From Sphingomonas sp. Leaf339 (GTDB lineage: Bacteria; Pseudomonadota; Alphaproteobacteria; Sphingomonadales; Sphingomonadaceae), in NCBI RefSeq assembly GCF_001426195.1, contig NZ_LMRS01000001.1, positions 250,501-314,500 of the forward strand: DNA of 64,000 nucleotides. The letters are read 5' to 3'. The notes beneath the pieces are model-generated. The model made no database searches. It had not been told where the DNA came from and saw nothing but the letters and a program-made list of their open reading frames with translations. The translations under genes and the position numbers were made by a program. Of the stretch, positions 51,788-61,592 are shown one piece after another; positions within the stretch are counted from its first letter, which is position 1; the number at the start of each line of letters is the position of its first letter.

Positions 51788-54442
51788 ATGAAATTGGGTC
51801 GGTGGATGATGGCGGCGGGCGCGTGGCCGGCGGTGGCGATGGCGCAGCAGGCCGAACCGGCGCGCGCGGTGGCCCAATCGGAAACGCCCGCCACGCCGTC
51901 GCAGACCACCGATGAAGGCGGCGGCAGCGATACCGGCGCCGATGAAGAAATCCTGGTCACCGGATCGCGCAACCAGCCGGGATCGGTGATCGGTGACATC
52001 CCGCCCGACCAGGTGCTGGGGCCCGCGGACATCCGCTCCTACGGCGTCAGCAGCGTCGCCGATCTGCTAACCGAACTGGAACCGCAGACACGCAGCGGCC
52101 GGGGTGGTGCGCCGGTGTTGCTCCTGAATGGTCGGCGCATTTCGGGCTTCCAGGAGATTCGTGACCTGCCGACCGAGGCGATCGCGCGCGTCGAAATCCT
52201 GCCTGAGGAAGTGGCGCTGAAATACGGCTATCGCGCCGATCAGCGGGTAGTGAATTTCGTCCTGCGCCGCCGCTTCCGCGCCGCGACCGTCGAATTGACC
52301 GACCGGCAGGCAACCGAGGGTGGTCGCAACACGCCTGAAGGTGAACTCGATCTTCTCAACATCCAGCGCGACCGGCGCGCCAGCCTGCATCTGGAATATG
52401 ACCAGAGCTCGCCGCTGTTCGAATCGGAACGCGACATCCTGCCCGCCGCCAGCGACGATCCCGCCAATCCCGGTTTCGATCAGCGCGCATACCGGACGCT
52501 GTTGCCGTCGAGCCGCAATTTCAGCGCCAACGGTGTTTATGCCCGGCCGTTCCTCGGCACGTCGGCGACGATCAACGGCCAGATCGAGACAACCGACTCC
52601 ACCGGCCGCCTGGGCCTGCCCGTCGTCGCCCTGAGTGTGCCCGCCGGCAGCCCGTTCGCGACCGGCCGGATCACGCGGCTGCTCGACGGCGACGGCTTTA
52701 ATCCGCTGGCGCAGCGGCGTGAGGGCGTGACCGCGCATGTCGGCACGACGCTGAACGGCGATATCGGGCGATGGCGCTGGTCGTTCACCGGCAATTACGA
52801 TCGCGACGAACAGCGGACACTGACCGATACCGGCGTCGACACGACCGGCTATCAGGCGCGGCTGGACGCGCTCGATCCGACCGCCGATCCGCGCGGCGCG
52901 CTCACCCCGGCGCTGTTCGGGCCGCTCACCGTCAATCGCGCACGGTCGATCAGCTCGTCGGCGGGCGGCGACATGCTGGTCAACGGCACGCTGTTCCAAC
53001 TGCCGGCAGGGTCGGTCGCGACGTCGGTGAAATTCGGGGTGAGCACCAGCGAACTGGACTCGCGCTCGATCCGGCTCGGGGCGACGCAGACGGGCAGCAT
53101 CTCACGCGATATCGCCAATGCGCAGGCCAATATCGACCTGCCGATCGCCAACCGCACGCGCGGTGGCCTGAGCGCGATCGGGTCGCTGTCGGCGAACCTG
53201 AACATCGGCGTCGATAACCTGTCGGATTTCGGCACGCTCGTCACGCTGGGGTACGGGATCAACTGGTCGCCGGTCGAGGGTGTGCGCCTGATCGGGTCGA
53301 TCACCGATCAGGACGAGGCACCGACCGCGCAGCAATTGGGCGCGGCGACCGTCGTCACGCCCAATGCCCGCGTGTTCGATTATGTCCGCGGCACCACCGC
53401 GACCGTCACCACGATCAGCGGCGGCAACCCCAACCTGACCGGCGACCAGCGCCACGTCCAGAAACTGGGCCTGACGCTGAAACCATGGACCGAACGCGAC
53501 CTGACACTGACCGCCAATTACGTCCGCACCAGCATCGACGATCCGGTGCGCAACTTTCCGGCGGCGGTCGCCGCGATCGAGGCGGTGTTCCCCGATCGCG
53601 TGATCCGCGACGGCGGCGGGCAGTTGTTGCGGCTCGATGCGCGGCCGATCAATTTCGCCCGGTCGGAACGGTCGGAACTGCGCTGGGGCATCAATTTCTC
53701 CAAGCCGATCCGCTCGAAGATCCAGCAACAGCTCGCCGCCTTCCGCGCCGGCACTGGTCCCAATCCGTTCGAGGGGATGACGCCGCCCGGTGGTCGTCGC
53801 CCCGACGGCGCGGCCCCGCCGGGCGGTGCTGAGGGCGCACGGCCGCCATCGGGTGATGGCCCACGTGGCGATGGTCCCCGTGCCGGCGGACCCGGCGGCG
53901 GTGGTGGGCGCGGCGGCTTCGGCGGCGGTGGCTTCGGTGGCGGCGGTCGCGGGCAGGGTGGCGGCCGGCTGCAATTCGCGGTCTATCACACGTTGCACCT
54001 GACCGACCGGGTGCTGGTCGCCGATGGCGGCCCCGCACTCGACTTGTTGAATGGCGACGCGATATCGAGCAGCGGCGGCCAGCCGCGCCATGAGATCGAG
54101 GGTCAGGCCGGCTACACCAACAACGGCCTCGGCACGCGCCTGTCGGTCAATTATCTGAGCGGCACCCGCGCCAATGGCATGACGAGCGCGCAGGACCTGC
54201 GCTTCTCCGGCCTGACCACGGCGAATTTGCGGATGTTCGTCGATTTCGGCGGGCGGCTCGATTGGGTTCGGGCGCATCCATGGTTGCGCGGATCGCGGAT
54301 CAGCTTCTCGGTCGATAACCTCTTCAATCAGCGGCAGGACGTCACCGATGCGAACGGCACGACGCCGGTCAGCTATCAGCCGGACTATATCAATTCGCTC
54401 GGCCGCACCGTGCGCCTGTCGGTGCGCAAACTGTTCTTCTAG
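51788..54442 (+). CDS. TonB-dependent receptor with glycine-rich insert
   Basis: 884 residues from the ATG at 51788 with GAGGA 5 nt upstream. Signal peptide MKLGRWMMAAGAWPAVAMAQQ; then a TonB box-like EEILVTGSRN, a plug domain (SVADLLTELEPQTRSGRGGAPVLLLNGRR...EIRDLPTEAIARVEILP) and a barrel ending LSVRKLFF. Residues ~660-720 hold a low-complexity Pro/Gly/Arg-rich insert (GPRGDGPRAGGPGGGGGRGG) within the barrel. Substrate unknown; similar plug-barrel proteins with VVNFVLRR-type start of barrel occur throughout sphingomonads. Stop codons of this and the next gene overlap (CTAG). Confidence 0.88.
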   Translation: MKLGRWMMAAGAWPAVAMAQQAEPARAVAQSETPATPSQTTDEGGGSDTGADEEILVTGSRNQPGSVIGDIPPDQVLGPADIRSYGVSSVADLLTELEPQTRSGRGGAPVLLLNGRRISGFQEIRDLPTEAIARVEILPEEVALKYGYRADQRVVNFVLRRRFRAATVELTDRQATEGGRNTPEGELDLLNIQRDRRASLHLEYDQSSPLFESERDILPAASDDPANPGFDQRAYRTLLPSSRNFSANGVYARPFLGTSATINGQIETTDSTGRLGLPVVALSVPAGSPFATGRITRLLDGDGFNPLAQRREGVTAHVGTTLNGDIGRWRWSFTGNYDRDEQRTLTDTGVDTTGYQARLDALDPTADPRGALTPALFGPLTVNRARSISSSAGGDMLVNGTLFQLPAGSVATSVKFGVSTSELDSRSIRLGATQTGSISRDIANAQANIDLPIANRTRGGLSAIGSLSANLNIGVDNLSDFGTLVTLGYGINWSPVEGVRLIGSITDQDEAPTAQQLGAATVVTPNARVFDYVRGTTATVTTISGGNPNLTGDQRHVQKLGLTLKPWTERDLTLTANYVRTSIDDPVRNFPAAVAAIEAVFPDRVIRDGGGQLLRLDARPINFARSERSELRWGINFSKPIRSKIQQQLAAFRAGTGPNPFEGMTPPGGRRPDGAAPPGGAEGARPPSGDGPRGDGPRAGGPGGGGGRGGFGGGGFGGGGRGQGGGRLQFAVYHTLHLTDRVLVADGGPALDLLNGDAISSSGGQPRHEIEGQAGYTNNGLGTRLSVNYLSGTRANGMTSAQDLRFSGLTTANLRMFVDFGGRLDWVRAHPWLRGSRISFSVDNLFNQRQDVTDANGTTPVSYQPDYINSLGRTVRLSVRKLFF

Positions 54443-55386
54443 ACGGCGGCGGGCCGGATGTAGCGCCAGCGGCGGGGCAGCCGGTCGTGCCACAGGGCGG
54501 CACGGCGCTGGCGATCGCTCAGACCATCGACCAGCGACCGCACGTCCGTTCGGGTCAGGCCGCTGCGGTCGCAGTAGAACGGGCGTTGCGGCTGGCTGGA
54601 GAAATAGCTGAAGAAGATCGCGGCGCGGTCGCGGCCGGTGGCGGGCTTGCCACGGTGGAAGAAGCGCCCGGTATCCGCCAGCACGACGGTGCCGGCCGGT
54701 CCCTCGCAACTGATCGGCGCGGCGATGCCGGCGTCATCGGCCAGCGCGATCACGTCGTCATGGTCGAGCAGGAACCGGTCGGCGCGCTTCGGCCCGGCGG
54801 GTTCGGGGATGGGGAGCAGTTCGAATGGGCCGCCATCGCCATCGACATCGTTCAGATAGACCGCGACCTTCACCATCCGCCGATCCTCCCGGTCGCGGTG
54901 CCAGCACCGCGTCGCGACCTCGCGGCCATCGGCGACCGTGTACTGGATCGTTACCCCGTCATAGGCGACGGGCAGGCCAAGATAACGCTCGACGAAATCG
55001 AGTAATCGCGGGTCGAGGCCCAGGCGATAAATCCCCGGTCGGCGCATCAGCTCGGCGGTCGGGAGCAGCAGGAAGTCGCGCCCACCAGCGGCGGCGCGGC
55101 GGAAAGCATCCAGATTGTCCGCGACCAGTGCCTGGGCCTGCGCGATCACCGCCGGCGCGCCGGGGATCGCCAGCGCATCGAAATCGGTCGTGGCGACGCC
55201 GTGCTGCGACAGGGCATCGAACGCCACCGCCTGCGCATCGTCGGCGGGGGGCAGATGGTCGTGATGTCGTTTCAGCGCGGCGCGATAACGTCGGTCGCGA
55301 AGGCCATCGACCGCGGGCAGCGCGGTGGCGCGCGCGACGAGGCGATACGGCATTTCGGACAGACGGCGAGCGACGCGGGCATACAT
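54439..55386 (-). CDS. Phytanoyl-CoA-dioxygenase-like (2-oxoglutarate/Fe(II)) protein
   Basis: 315 residues from the ATG at 55386, preceded by GGAG; the GTG at 55428 has no site. The jelly-roll core carries the iron triad as CWHRDRED (His-x-Asp) and a distal FFHRGKPATGRDRAAIFFSY with His and the 2-oxoglutarate-binding Arg. Family members hydroxylate lipids or small molecules; substrate unknown. Convergent with the TonB-dependent receptor. Confidence 0.78.
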   Translation of the reverse strand: MYARVARRLSEMPYRLVARATALPAVDGLRDRRYRAALKRHHDHLPPADDAQAVAFDALSQHGVATTDFDALAIPGAPAVIAQAQALVADNLDAFRRAAAGGRDFLLLPTAELMRRPGIYRLGLDPRLLDFVERYLGLPVAYDGVTIQYTVADGREVATRCWHRDREDRRMVKVAVYLNDVDGDGGPFELLPIPEPAGPKRADRFLLDHDDVIALADDAGIAAPISCEGPAGTVVLADTGRFFHRGKPATGRDRAAIFFSYFSSQPQRPFYCDRSGLTRTDVRSLVDGLSDRQRRAALWHDRLPRRWRYIRPAAV

Positions 55387-55587
55387 CAAACGATTCTCCA
55401 ATCGTCTAAAGGTAGCGTCCTCCAACACATCCAGTAGCGAGGACAGTATCTACAATTCCGTGGTGACGATTGCAATCGATCGGCGGCGACGTAAATCGCC
55501 GTCTTGTTCGAGTATTTCCCGGTTCGGGACTGGTTAACAAATCAACGATGCATGGCGCTGCCCTGTCGTTTCGGGAATAGACGAGTG

Positions 55588-55941
55588 ATGAAGTCCACCG
55601 AACTTGCCCTGTTGTTGGCGGGCCACGCGCTGGCGGACGGGCCGTTGCAGCCACCGGCGCTGTCGCGGGCCAAGCGCCGCCGCCGTGCGCCGTCGCGGGT
55701 CCGCTGGTGGCATGCGCTGGGCGCGCATGCCGGCGTGCACGGCCTGATGGTCGCGGGCATCACCGGCCTGCCGCTGCTCGGGCTGGCGGAGGCGACGGCG
55801 CACGCGCTGACCGACGGGCTGAAGGGGCGCGGGAAGCTGACGCGCGAGCAGGATCAGGCGATCCATATCGCGTGCAAGGTGATGTGGGCGGTGTTGGCCG
55901 ATCGGCATCGGGCGCGGCAGGCGGTGGAGGCCATCGACTGA
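55588..55941 (+). CDS. DUF3307 family protein
   Basis: 117 residues from the ATG at 55588 (frame open to 55504). The DUF3307 pattern ELALLLAGHALADGPLQ followed by a basic linker (RAKRRRRAPSR) and WWHALGAHAGVHGLMV fits the family; usually integral membrane proteins of unknown function. A C-terminal helix LTREQDQAIHIACKVMWAVLADRH is typical. Confidence 0.8.
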   Translation: MKSTELALLLAGHALADGPLQPPALSRAKRRRRAPSRVRWWHALGAHAGVHGLMVAGITGLPLLGLAEATAHALTDGLKGRGKLTREQDQAIHIACKVMWAVLADRHRARQAVEAID

Positions 55942-55963
55942 CTTGGTCTCCGCCGGGGAACAG

Positions 55964-57502
55964 CTAAAGCCCGATCTTCGCCGCCAGCCACTTCGCCGCC
56001 TGATCGGGTGACTGCTTGTCGACCTCGCGATCGACCTGCAAATTCGCCTCTCGCATCGCGGCCACGTCGATACGCCCCGCCAGCGGCCGCAGCGCCGTCA
56101 GGAAACGGTCGTCCTTCGCCCGGTCCGGCGCGACCAGCATGATCGCGTCGTAACCGGGGATGGCATGTTTCGGATCGGTCAGCACACGTAGTTTCTCCGC
56201 CGCGATCCGGCCGTCGGAGGAAAAGGCGGTGATCGCGTCCACCCGGTTGCTCGCCAGTGCCTGGTACATGAAGGTCGGGCTGTACGGCGTCGTTGCGGCG
56301 AAGCGGAACGGATAGGCGCGCTTTACCGCCGCCCATTCCGGCCGTTCGAGAAATTCCAGATCGCTGCCCAGCCGAAGCGACGGCGACTGCGCGGCCAGAT
56401 CGGCCAGCGTCGCGATCCCCTTCGCCCGCGCATGGCCCTCCTTCATCGCAAAGGCGTAGGCATTCTCGAACCCCAGCGGCGCCAGCAGCCTGACGCGGTG
56501 CGTCGTCGCGCTCCACTCGCCGATCGCGCGCAGCATCGCGGCCCGGTCCGGCACGTCGCTCCTGTGCATCTCGTTGGTCCAGATCGTGCCGGCATAATCG
56601 ACGTAAACGTCGATCGCCCCCTGCGCGACCGCGCCGAAGATCACCGCCGAACCCAGCCCATCGCGATACTCGACCCGGTATCCGGCACGCTCCAGCCGCT
56701 CGCCGATCAGCCGCGCGAGGATGTACTGCTCGGCAAAATTCTTCGCGCCGACCGCCACCGTCCGCCGATCATCGCCACGCGGCCACAGCGGCGCGGTCGC
56801 GGCGGCCAGCCCGATCGCCAGCGCCACCAGCGCCCCGATCCACAATCCCCGCCGCCGCGTCGCGATGCCGCGCTCGACCAGCCCGACGCCGGCATCGACC
56901 GCCAGTGCCAGCAGCGCGGCGGCAAAGCACCCGGCCAGCACCAGCGACCAGATCTGCGTCTGCAGACCGGCGAAGATCAGGTCGCCCAAGCTCGGCTGGC
57001 CCACCGTGGTCGACAGCGTCGCCGCCCCGATCGTCCACACCGCCGCCGTCCGCAGGCCTGCGATCGCCACCGGTGCGGCGAGCGGCGCCTCGACCAGCCG
57101 CAGTTTCTGCGCGGGCGTCATCCCCACCGCGTCCGCCGCCTCGATCACCGCCGGGTCGATGCCGTTGATGCCGGCGACGCCATTCCGCAGCAGCGGCAGC
57201 AATGCATACAGCGTGAGCGCCAGCAGTGACGGCAGGAACCCCAGTGCCGGGATACCGCCGCCAACCAATGCCGACAGGCTGAGCAGCAACGGGAAGAATA
57301 GCGCCAGTAACGCCAGCGACGGGATCGTCTGGACCAGGCTGGCGAAACCAAGCGCCATCCGCGCCACCCGCGGATTGCGCGCCGACCAGATCGCCAGTGG
57401 CGTAGCGATCAGCACCGCCAGCGCCAGCGCCGATATTGCCAGCAGCACATGCGCCGCCAGCAACGGCGGCACGCGGGTGAGGGCGTCCAGGAAGCCGCTC
57501 AC
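55964..57502 (-). CDS. Osmoprotectant ABC transporter permease fused to substrate-binding domain (OpuB/YehY type)
   Basis: 512 residues. The first ~215 are an ABC permease: membrane helices and the permease loop LRLVEAPLAAPVAIAGLRTAAVWTIGAATLSTTVGQPSLG. After a linker helix comes a type 2 periplasmic binding domain of the choline/glycine-betaine class (VAVGAKNFAEQYILARLIGERLE, DYAGTIWTNEMHRSD, IPGYDAIMLVAPDRAKDD). Such fusions import compatible solutes. The gene begins at the end of the ATPase gene with a 4-nt overlap. Confidence 0.92.
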   Translation of the reverse strand: MSGFLDALTRVPPLLAAHVLLAISALALAVLIATPLAIWSARNPRVARMALGFASLVQTIPSLALLALFFPLLLSLSALVGGGIPALGFLPSLLALTLYALLPLLRNGVAGINGIDPAVIEAADAVGMTPAQKLRLVEAPLAAPVAIAGLRTAAVWTIGAATLSTTVGQPSLGDLIFAGLQTQIWSLVLAGCFAAALLALAVDAGVGLVERGIATRRRGLWIGALVALAIGLAAATAPLWPRGDDRRTVAVGAKNFAEQYILARLIGERLERAGYRVEYRDGLGSAVIFGAVAQGAIDVYVDYAGTIWTNEMHRSDVPDRAAMLRAIGEWSATTHRVRLLAPLGFENAYAFAMKEGHARAKGIATLADLAAQSPSLRLGSDLEFLERPEWAAVKRAYPFRFAATTPYSPTFMYQALASNRVDAITAFSSDGRIAAEKLRVLTDPKHAIPGYDAIMLVAPDRAKDDRFLTALRPLAGRIDVAAMREANLQVDREVDKQSPDQAAKWLAAKIGL

Positions 57503-58251
57503 GTCGTCATCCCCGCCAGCCGTTCGGCCTGCGCGCGCGGCACGCCGACCAGCGCCTGTGCCTCCGGCCCGCCGGCACCGCGCAGCAACGCCGCCGGCGT
57601 CTCGTCCGCCACGACGCGGCCCGCCGCCATCACCACGACGCGGGTGGCGAGCAACAGCGCCTCTGCCATGTCGTGCGTTACCAGTACGGTCGTCAGCCCC
57701 AGTTCGTCATGCAGGCCGCGCAACCGCTGCCCCAGCGCATCGCGGGTGACGGGATCGAGCGCCCCGAACGCCTCGTCCAGCAGCAACAGCTTCGCCCCCG
57801 GCGCCAGCGCACGGGCGAGGCCGACCCGCTGGCGCTGCCCGCCCGACAGTTCTGCCGGCATCCGCGTCGCCAGCGCGCCCGGCAGTTCCACGCGTTCCAG
57901 CAGCGCGCCGACATCGGCCGGCGGATCGCCCGCCAGCCGCGGACCGATCGCGATGTTCTCCGCGACGCTTAGATGCGGGAACAGGCCGATATTCTGGAAG
58001 ACATAGCCGATCCGCCGCCTGAGCGCGGGGGCCGGCCCCGCCGCGACATCCGCGCCGTCGATCGTGACGCGGCCGGCGCTTGGCTCCACCAGCCGGTTGA
58101 CCATTTTGAGCAACGTCGACTTGCCCGATCCCGATGCGCCGACCAGCGCGACGAAGCTGCCCGGCGCGATCAACAGCGTCACGGCATCGACCGCCGTCGT
58201 GCCGGCATAATGTTTGCTGACCTGTTCCCAGGCGATGGCGGATGATTGCAT
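57499..58251 (-). CDS. Osmoprotectant ABC transporter ATP-binding protein (OpuCA/ProV-like)
   Basis: 250 residues with Walker A GASGSGKSTLL, signature LSGGQRQRVGLARALAPG, Walker B LLLLDEAFGALDP and the H-loop VTHDMAEAL. It powers the fused permease-binding protein encoded 4 nt overlapping downstream. It lacks the C-terminal CBS domains of some ProV proteins. Confidence 0.93.
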   Translation of the reverse strand: MQSSAIAWEQVSKHYAGTTAVDAVTLLIAPGSFVALVGASGSGKSTLLKMVNRLVEPSAGRVTIDGADVAAGPAPALRRRIGYVFQNIGLFPHLSVAENIAIGPRLAGDPPADVGALLERVELPGALATRMPAELSGGQRQRVGLARALAPGAKLLLLDEAFGALDPVTRDALGQRLRGLHDELGLTTVLVTHDMAEALLLATRVVVMAAGRVVADETPAALLRGAGGPEAQALVGVPRAQAERLAGMTT

Positions 58252-58320
58252 CGCGACGGACGATGGGGGATGGCGCGGTAACGGTCAAATAAAGACCGGC
58301 AAATCAGGAGAGGCAATTCG

Positions 58321-59103
58321 ATGGCAAGACAACGGGCTATCCTGATTACCGGTGGCGGTTCCGGCATCGGCCGGGCGACCGCGATCCTGTTCGCCGCGCG
58401 TGGTTGGCGGATCGGGCTGGCCGATATCGATACCGGCGCGCTGGACGCGACCGTCGCGCTGCTGTCCGAGGGGGCGGCGACCTATGTCATGGATGTGCGT
58501 GACCGGGCTGCCTGGACGGCGATGCTGGCGGACTTCGCCGATCGTCATGGCGGCCTCGACGTCATGTTCAACAATGCCGGCATCGCCGCCGGCGGCCCGA
58601 TCGCGGCGATTACCGGCGAGGAGGTCGACCGGGTGGTCGCGATCAATCTTGTCGCGATGATCGACGGCGCCCGGTTGGCGCATCCGCATCTGAAGGCGAC
58701 GCCGGGATCATGCCTGCTCAACACCGCCTCGGCCTCTGGCATCTATGGCTCGCCCGGCCTTGCCACTTATTCCGCCACCAAGTTCGCGGTGCGCGGGCTG
58801 ACCGAGGCGCTGGACGCGGAATGGGCGGCCGACGGCATCAAGGTGCGCGCGCTGATGCCCGGGTTCATCGATACGCCGCTGCTCAACGCGCCGCTGGCCG
58901 GATCGAACCGCACCGCGCGCGAGGGCGTGGTCGCGGCGGGGCTGGAGTTCACGCCGGTCGAACGCGTGGCGGAGGCGGCATGGGATGCGGTGCATGGCGG
59001 CCGATTATTATGGCCGGTCGGACCCACCGCCCGCCGGTTGACCTTCGCAGCCCGCTGGCTGCCGGGCCGGTTGCGCGCAAAGCTACGGGCGGCGCGGCGC
59101 TAA
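58321..59103 (+). CDS. SDR-family NAD(P)-dependent oxidoreductase
   Basis: 260 residues with CAGGAGAGG before the ATG. Rossmann motif TGGGSGIGRATA, NNAG at FNNAGIAAGG, the catalytic Ser in NTASASGIYGSPG and the YSATK motif of classical SDRs. Substrate unknown. Its end overlaps the convergent hydrolase gene by 21 nt. Confidence 0.93.
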   Translation: MARQRAILITGGGSGIGRATAILFAARGWRIGLADIDTGALDATVALLSEGAATYVMDVRDRAAWTAMLADFADRHGGLDVMFNNAGIAAGGPIAAITGEEVDRVVAINLVAMIDGARLAHPHLKATPGSCLLNTASASGIYGSPGLATYSATKFAVRGLTEALDAEWAADGIKVRALMPGFIDTPLLNAPLAGSNRTAREGVVAAGLEFTPVERVAEAAWDAVHGGRLLWPVGPTARRLTFAARWLPGRLRAKLRAARR

Positions 59104-59784
59104 CACCGCCGCGATTGCCAGCAGCACTTCGGGCTTCAACTGCACCCCCAGATGGCTACTCCGCACCTCGATCGCGCGGCAGCGGTCGTCGTGGCAGATC
59201 TGGCCGGCGACCAGCCCGTCGCTGCGGCTCCAGATCGCGGTGGCCGGCACCGGCAGGTTGCCGGCGATGCGTTCGGAGCGGGCGATCACTGCCGGGTCGT
59301 CCAGCCGCTCGCCGGTGAACCACTGGAACGCGCGCCACACGTTGGTCGATCGGCCGTCGCCGGCGAAGGGCGAACTGACGGTGATGACCTCGCGCACCAG
59401 ATCGGGCCGTTCATGCGCCACCAACCGCGCCATGATCCCGCCCAGGCTGACACCGATCAGCGTCACCGGCCCCGCCTCCGCTGCTAATGCCTCGACCCGC
59501 GCGATCAGGTGTTCCGCGTCCGGCCCGACACTGCGCACGCCCAGATTACGGCCAAGACCCCATCCGACCGCGCAATAACCGATGCGGTTCAGGAAACCGC
59601 GCATCACTGCGTTCGATCGGTCGCCGTTGAACAAACCGGGCAACAGCATCACCGGCCGGCCGTCGCCCGGCGGCGCCTTGGCGAGGGCAGCGCGGTGGCG
59701 CGGCCAGGTTGCCACCATCCACGCCGCACGAGGCAGCTCGGCCGCCCACAGGGTCTTGGAGGGCGGGGCTATTCGGCTAACCAT
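59083..59784 (-). CDS. Alpha/beta-fold hydrolase (lipase/esterase-like)
   Basis: 233 residues from the ATG at 59784; the longer frame to 59859 is basic and unlike the family. GVSLGGIMAR is the nucleophile elbow (Ser), preceded by VMLLPGLFNGDRS with the oxyanion region, and SSHLGVQLKPEV holds the expected His. Reads like the esterase class related to triacylglycerol lipases. Overlaps the DUF2459 gene by 16 nt, so they are cotranscribed. Confidence 0.85.
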   Translation of the reverse strand: MVSRIAPPSKTLWAAELPRAAWMVATWPRHRAALAKAPPGDGRPVMLLPGLFNGDRSNAVMRGFLNRIGYCAVGWGLGRNLGVRSVGPDAEHLIARVEALAAEAGPVTLIGVSLGGIMARLVAHERPDLVREVITVSSPFAGDGRSTNVWRAFQWFTGERLDDPAVIARSERIAGNLPVPATAIWSRSDGLVAGQICHDDRCRAIEVRSSHLGVQLKPEVLLAIAAVLAPRRP

Positions 59785-60452
59785 TGCATCACCGTCGCTG
59801 GAAAGGGCGTCCACATGCCGACCCGAACGCCCGCGACCGCCAGGGCGTTGCCGGTCCATGCATTGCAGGTGCGGATCGCGTCGTAACGGCCGGTGGCGGT
59901 GTAGAAGGCGTCATAGCCGGCATAGCCCGCCCGATGGCCGCCGCCGGGCGCGAAACTGGCGGCGATAAAAGCGGCAAGGCGCCGATATTGCGCGATACTC
60001 AGGACCACCGTCCGCACATCCTTGCCGGGCACCGGGCGCGGCAGGTGTTCCACATGCATCAGCGTGTCGTCGCTGCCGATCGCCGCCGTCAGGATGGTCG
60101 CGGGGCGGACGTCTGCCCAGGTCGGGGTCCCCAGATAGAATGCCCGCTCGCCCCAGCCGATCGCCAAATGATCGAATCCGGCATAGCGTGGGTCCGCCAG
60201 ATGCTCGGGCCGCGCGATCGGTCGCCAGTCGATGCCAGCCGCCAATTTCGGCACGATGATGCCGGTATGGATGCCGTTGGTTTCGACGAAGATCGTCACC
60301 CCGTTCGCGGCCGGCCGCCAATCGCCATTGGTCGGGATTGCACCACCGATCGCGCCTGCCGCCAGATAGGCCGTCAGCACGCCGCCGATGGCTAGCAACA
60401 GGCGGCCCACCCACTTCGTCAAACTGCTCACGACCACGTTTCGCCTCACCAT
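59769..60452 (-). CDS. DUF2459 (TIGR02117) family protein
   Basis: 227 residues. After an N-terminal membrane anchor (LLLAIGGVLTAYLAAGAIGGA) the DUF2459 core shows IFVETNGIHTGIIVPK and DHLAIGWGERAFYLGTPTWADVRPA, with TCNAWTGNALAVAG near the end. A conserved His, the Cys and an Asn suggest a cysteine-hydrolase-like site; function unproven. Its ATG is only 22 nt from the divergent phhA start, so the two promoters overlap. Confidence 0.85.
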   Translation of the reverse strand: MVRRNVVVSSLTKWVGRLLLAIGGVLTAYLAAGAIGGAIPTNGDWRPAANGVTIFVETNGIHTGIIVPKLAAGIDWRPIARPEHLADPRYAGFDHLAIGWGERAFYLGTPTWADVRPATILTAAIGSDDTLMHVEHLPRPVPGKDVRTVVLSIAQYRRLAAFIAASFAPGGGHRAGYAGYDAFYTATGRYDAIRTCNAWTGNALAVAGVRVGMWTPFPATVMQWLAE

Positions 60453-60474
60453 CGCATCATGCTAGACCGCCGCC

Positions 60475-61353
60475 ATGCAAGAGGAAACGCACGTTCTGGG
60501 CACCCCACCCGCCGAAGCCGCCGCCGACTGGACTATCGACCAGCGGTGGGACCATTATACGCCCGAGGAACACGCGACTTGGGATACGCTGTTCGCGCGT
60601 CAGGCGAAGCTGTTGCCCGGTCGCGCGTCCGAGGCATGGCTGCGCGGGCTGGACGTGCTGAAACTGGAAAAGCCCGGTATTCCTGACTTTGCCGAACTGT
60701 CCGACCGGCTGATGAAGCTGACCGGGTGGCAGGTCGTGGCGGTGCCTGGCCTCGTCCCCGATGACGTGTTCTTTGACCACATGGCCAATCGACGGTTCGT
60801 GGCGGGCAATTTCATCCGCCGGCCAGACCAGCTTGATTATCTGGAGGAGCCGGACGTCTTCCACGATGTGTTCGGACATGTGCCGATGCTCGCCGATCCG
60901 GTGTTCGCCGATTACCTCGCGGCTTACGGCCGGGGCGGGCAGCGCGCGCTGGGGCTGGATGCCCTGAAATATCTCAGCCGGTTATATTGGTATACGGTCG
61001 AATTCGGTTTGATCGCAGAGCCGGAGGGCTTGCGCATCTATGGATCAGGCATCGTCTCCAGCTTCTCGGAAAGCCGGTTCGCGCTCGACGATCCCAGCCC
61101 GAACCGCATCGTCTTGGACCTCGCCCGCGTGATGCGGACGAAATATCGGATCGACGATTTTCAGCAGAATTACTTCGTGGTGCCGAGCTTTGACGAACTG
61201 CTGCGCCTTACCGTCGAAACCGACTTCGCGCCGCTCTATGAGACCTTGAAGCAGCAGCCGGACATCCCCGTCGCTGCGATCGTCGAGGGGGACGAAGTGC
61301 TGACGCACGGCACCCAGAATTACGCCCGCGATCGAGGTTGGCGTGACAATTGA
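60475..61353 (+). CDS. phhA: Phenylalanine 4-hydroxylase
   Basis: 292 residues. It turns phenylalanine into tyrosine using tetrahydropterin, Fe(II) and oxygen. The iron ligands are His130 and His135 in DVFHDVFGHVPML and the glutamate in YWYTVEFGLI. Length fits the bacterial single-domain enzyme (no regulatory domain). It sits alone; the pterin recycling gene (pcd) is not adjacent here. Confidence 0.96.
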   Translation: MQEETHVLGTPPAEAAADWTIDQRWDHYTPEEHATWDTLFARQAKLLPGRASEAWLRGLDVLKLEKPGIPDFAELSDRLMKLTGWQVVAVPGLVPDDVFFDHMANRRFVAGNFIRRPDQLDYLEEPDVFHDVFGHVPMLADPVFADYLAAYGRGGQRALGLDALKYLSRLYWYTVEFGLIAEPEGLRIYGSGIVSSFSESRFALDDPSPNRIVLDLARVMRTKYRIDDFQQNYFVVPSFDELLRLTVETDFAPLYETLKQQPDIPVAAIVEGDEVLTHGTQNYARDRGWRDN

Positions 61354-61592
61354 CGGCGATCAGCGCACTGACCGTCCTGTAATCTACATTTCTTCGCCAT
61401 AGCGGTTTGAACCGAAACCCGGTCAGGCATAGCATACCGAACCAAATCGGATTCGAGGGCAGTCGATTATGCGTCAGATCGGGGGGCAATACGCGGGATC
61501 GTCCGCCGATCCCGGCCGGTTGGGCAGACCGATCGACGCGCCATGCGTGCCGTTGTCGCCCGTGCCGATGATATGGCACCGGGGCTGATTCG

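Noticed and set aside
53102..54709. 535-residue minus-strand frame over the TonB-dependent receptor
   Set aside because: Shadow frame created by the glycine-rich region and GC bias.
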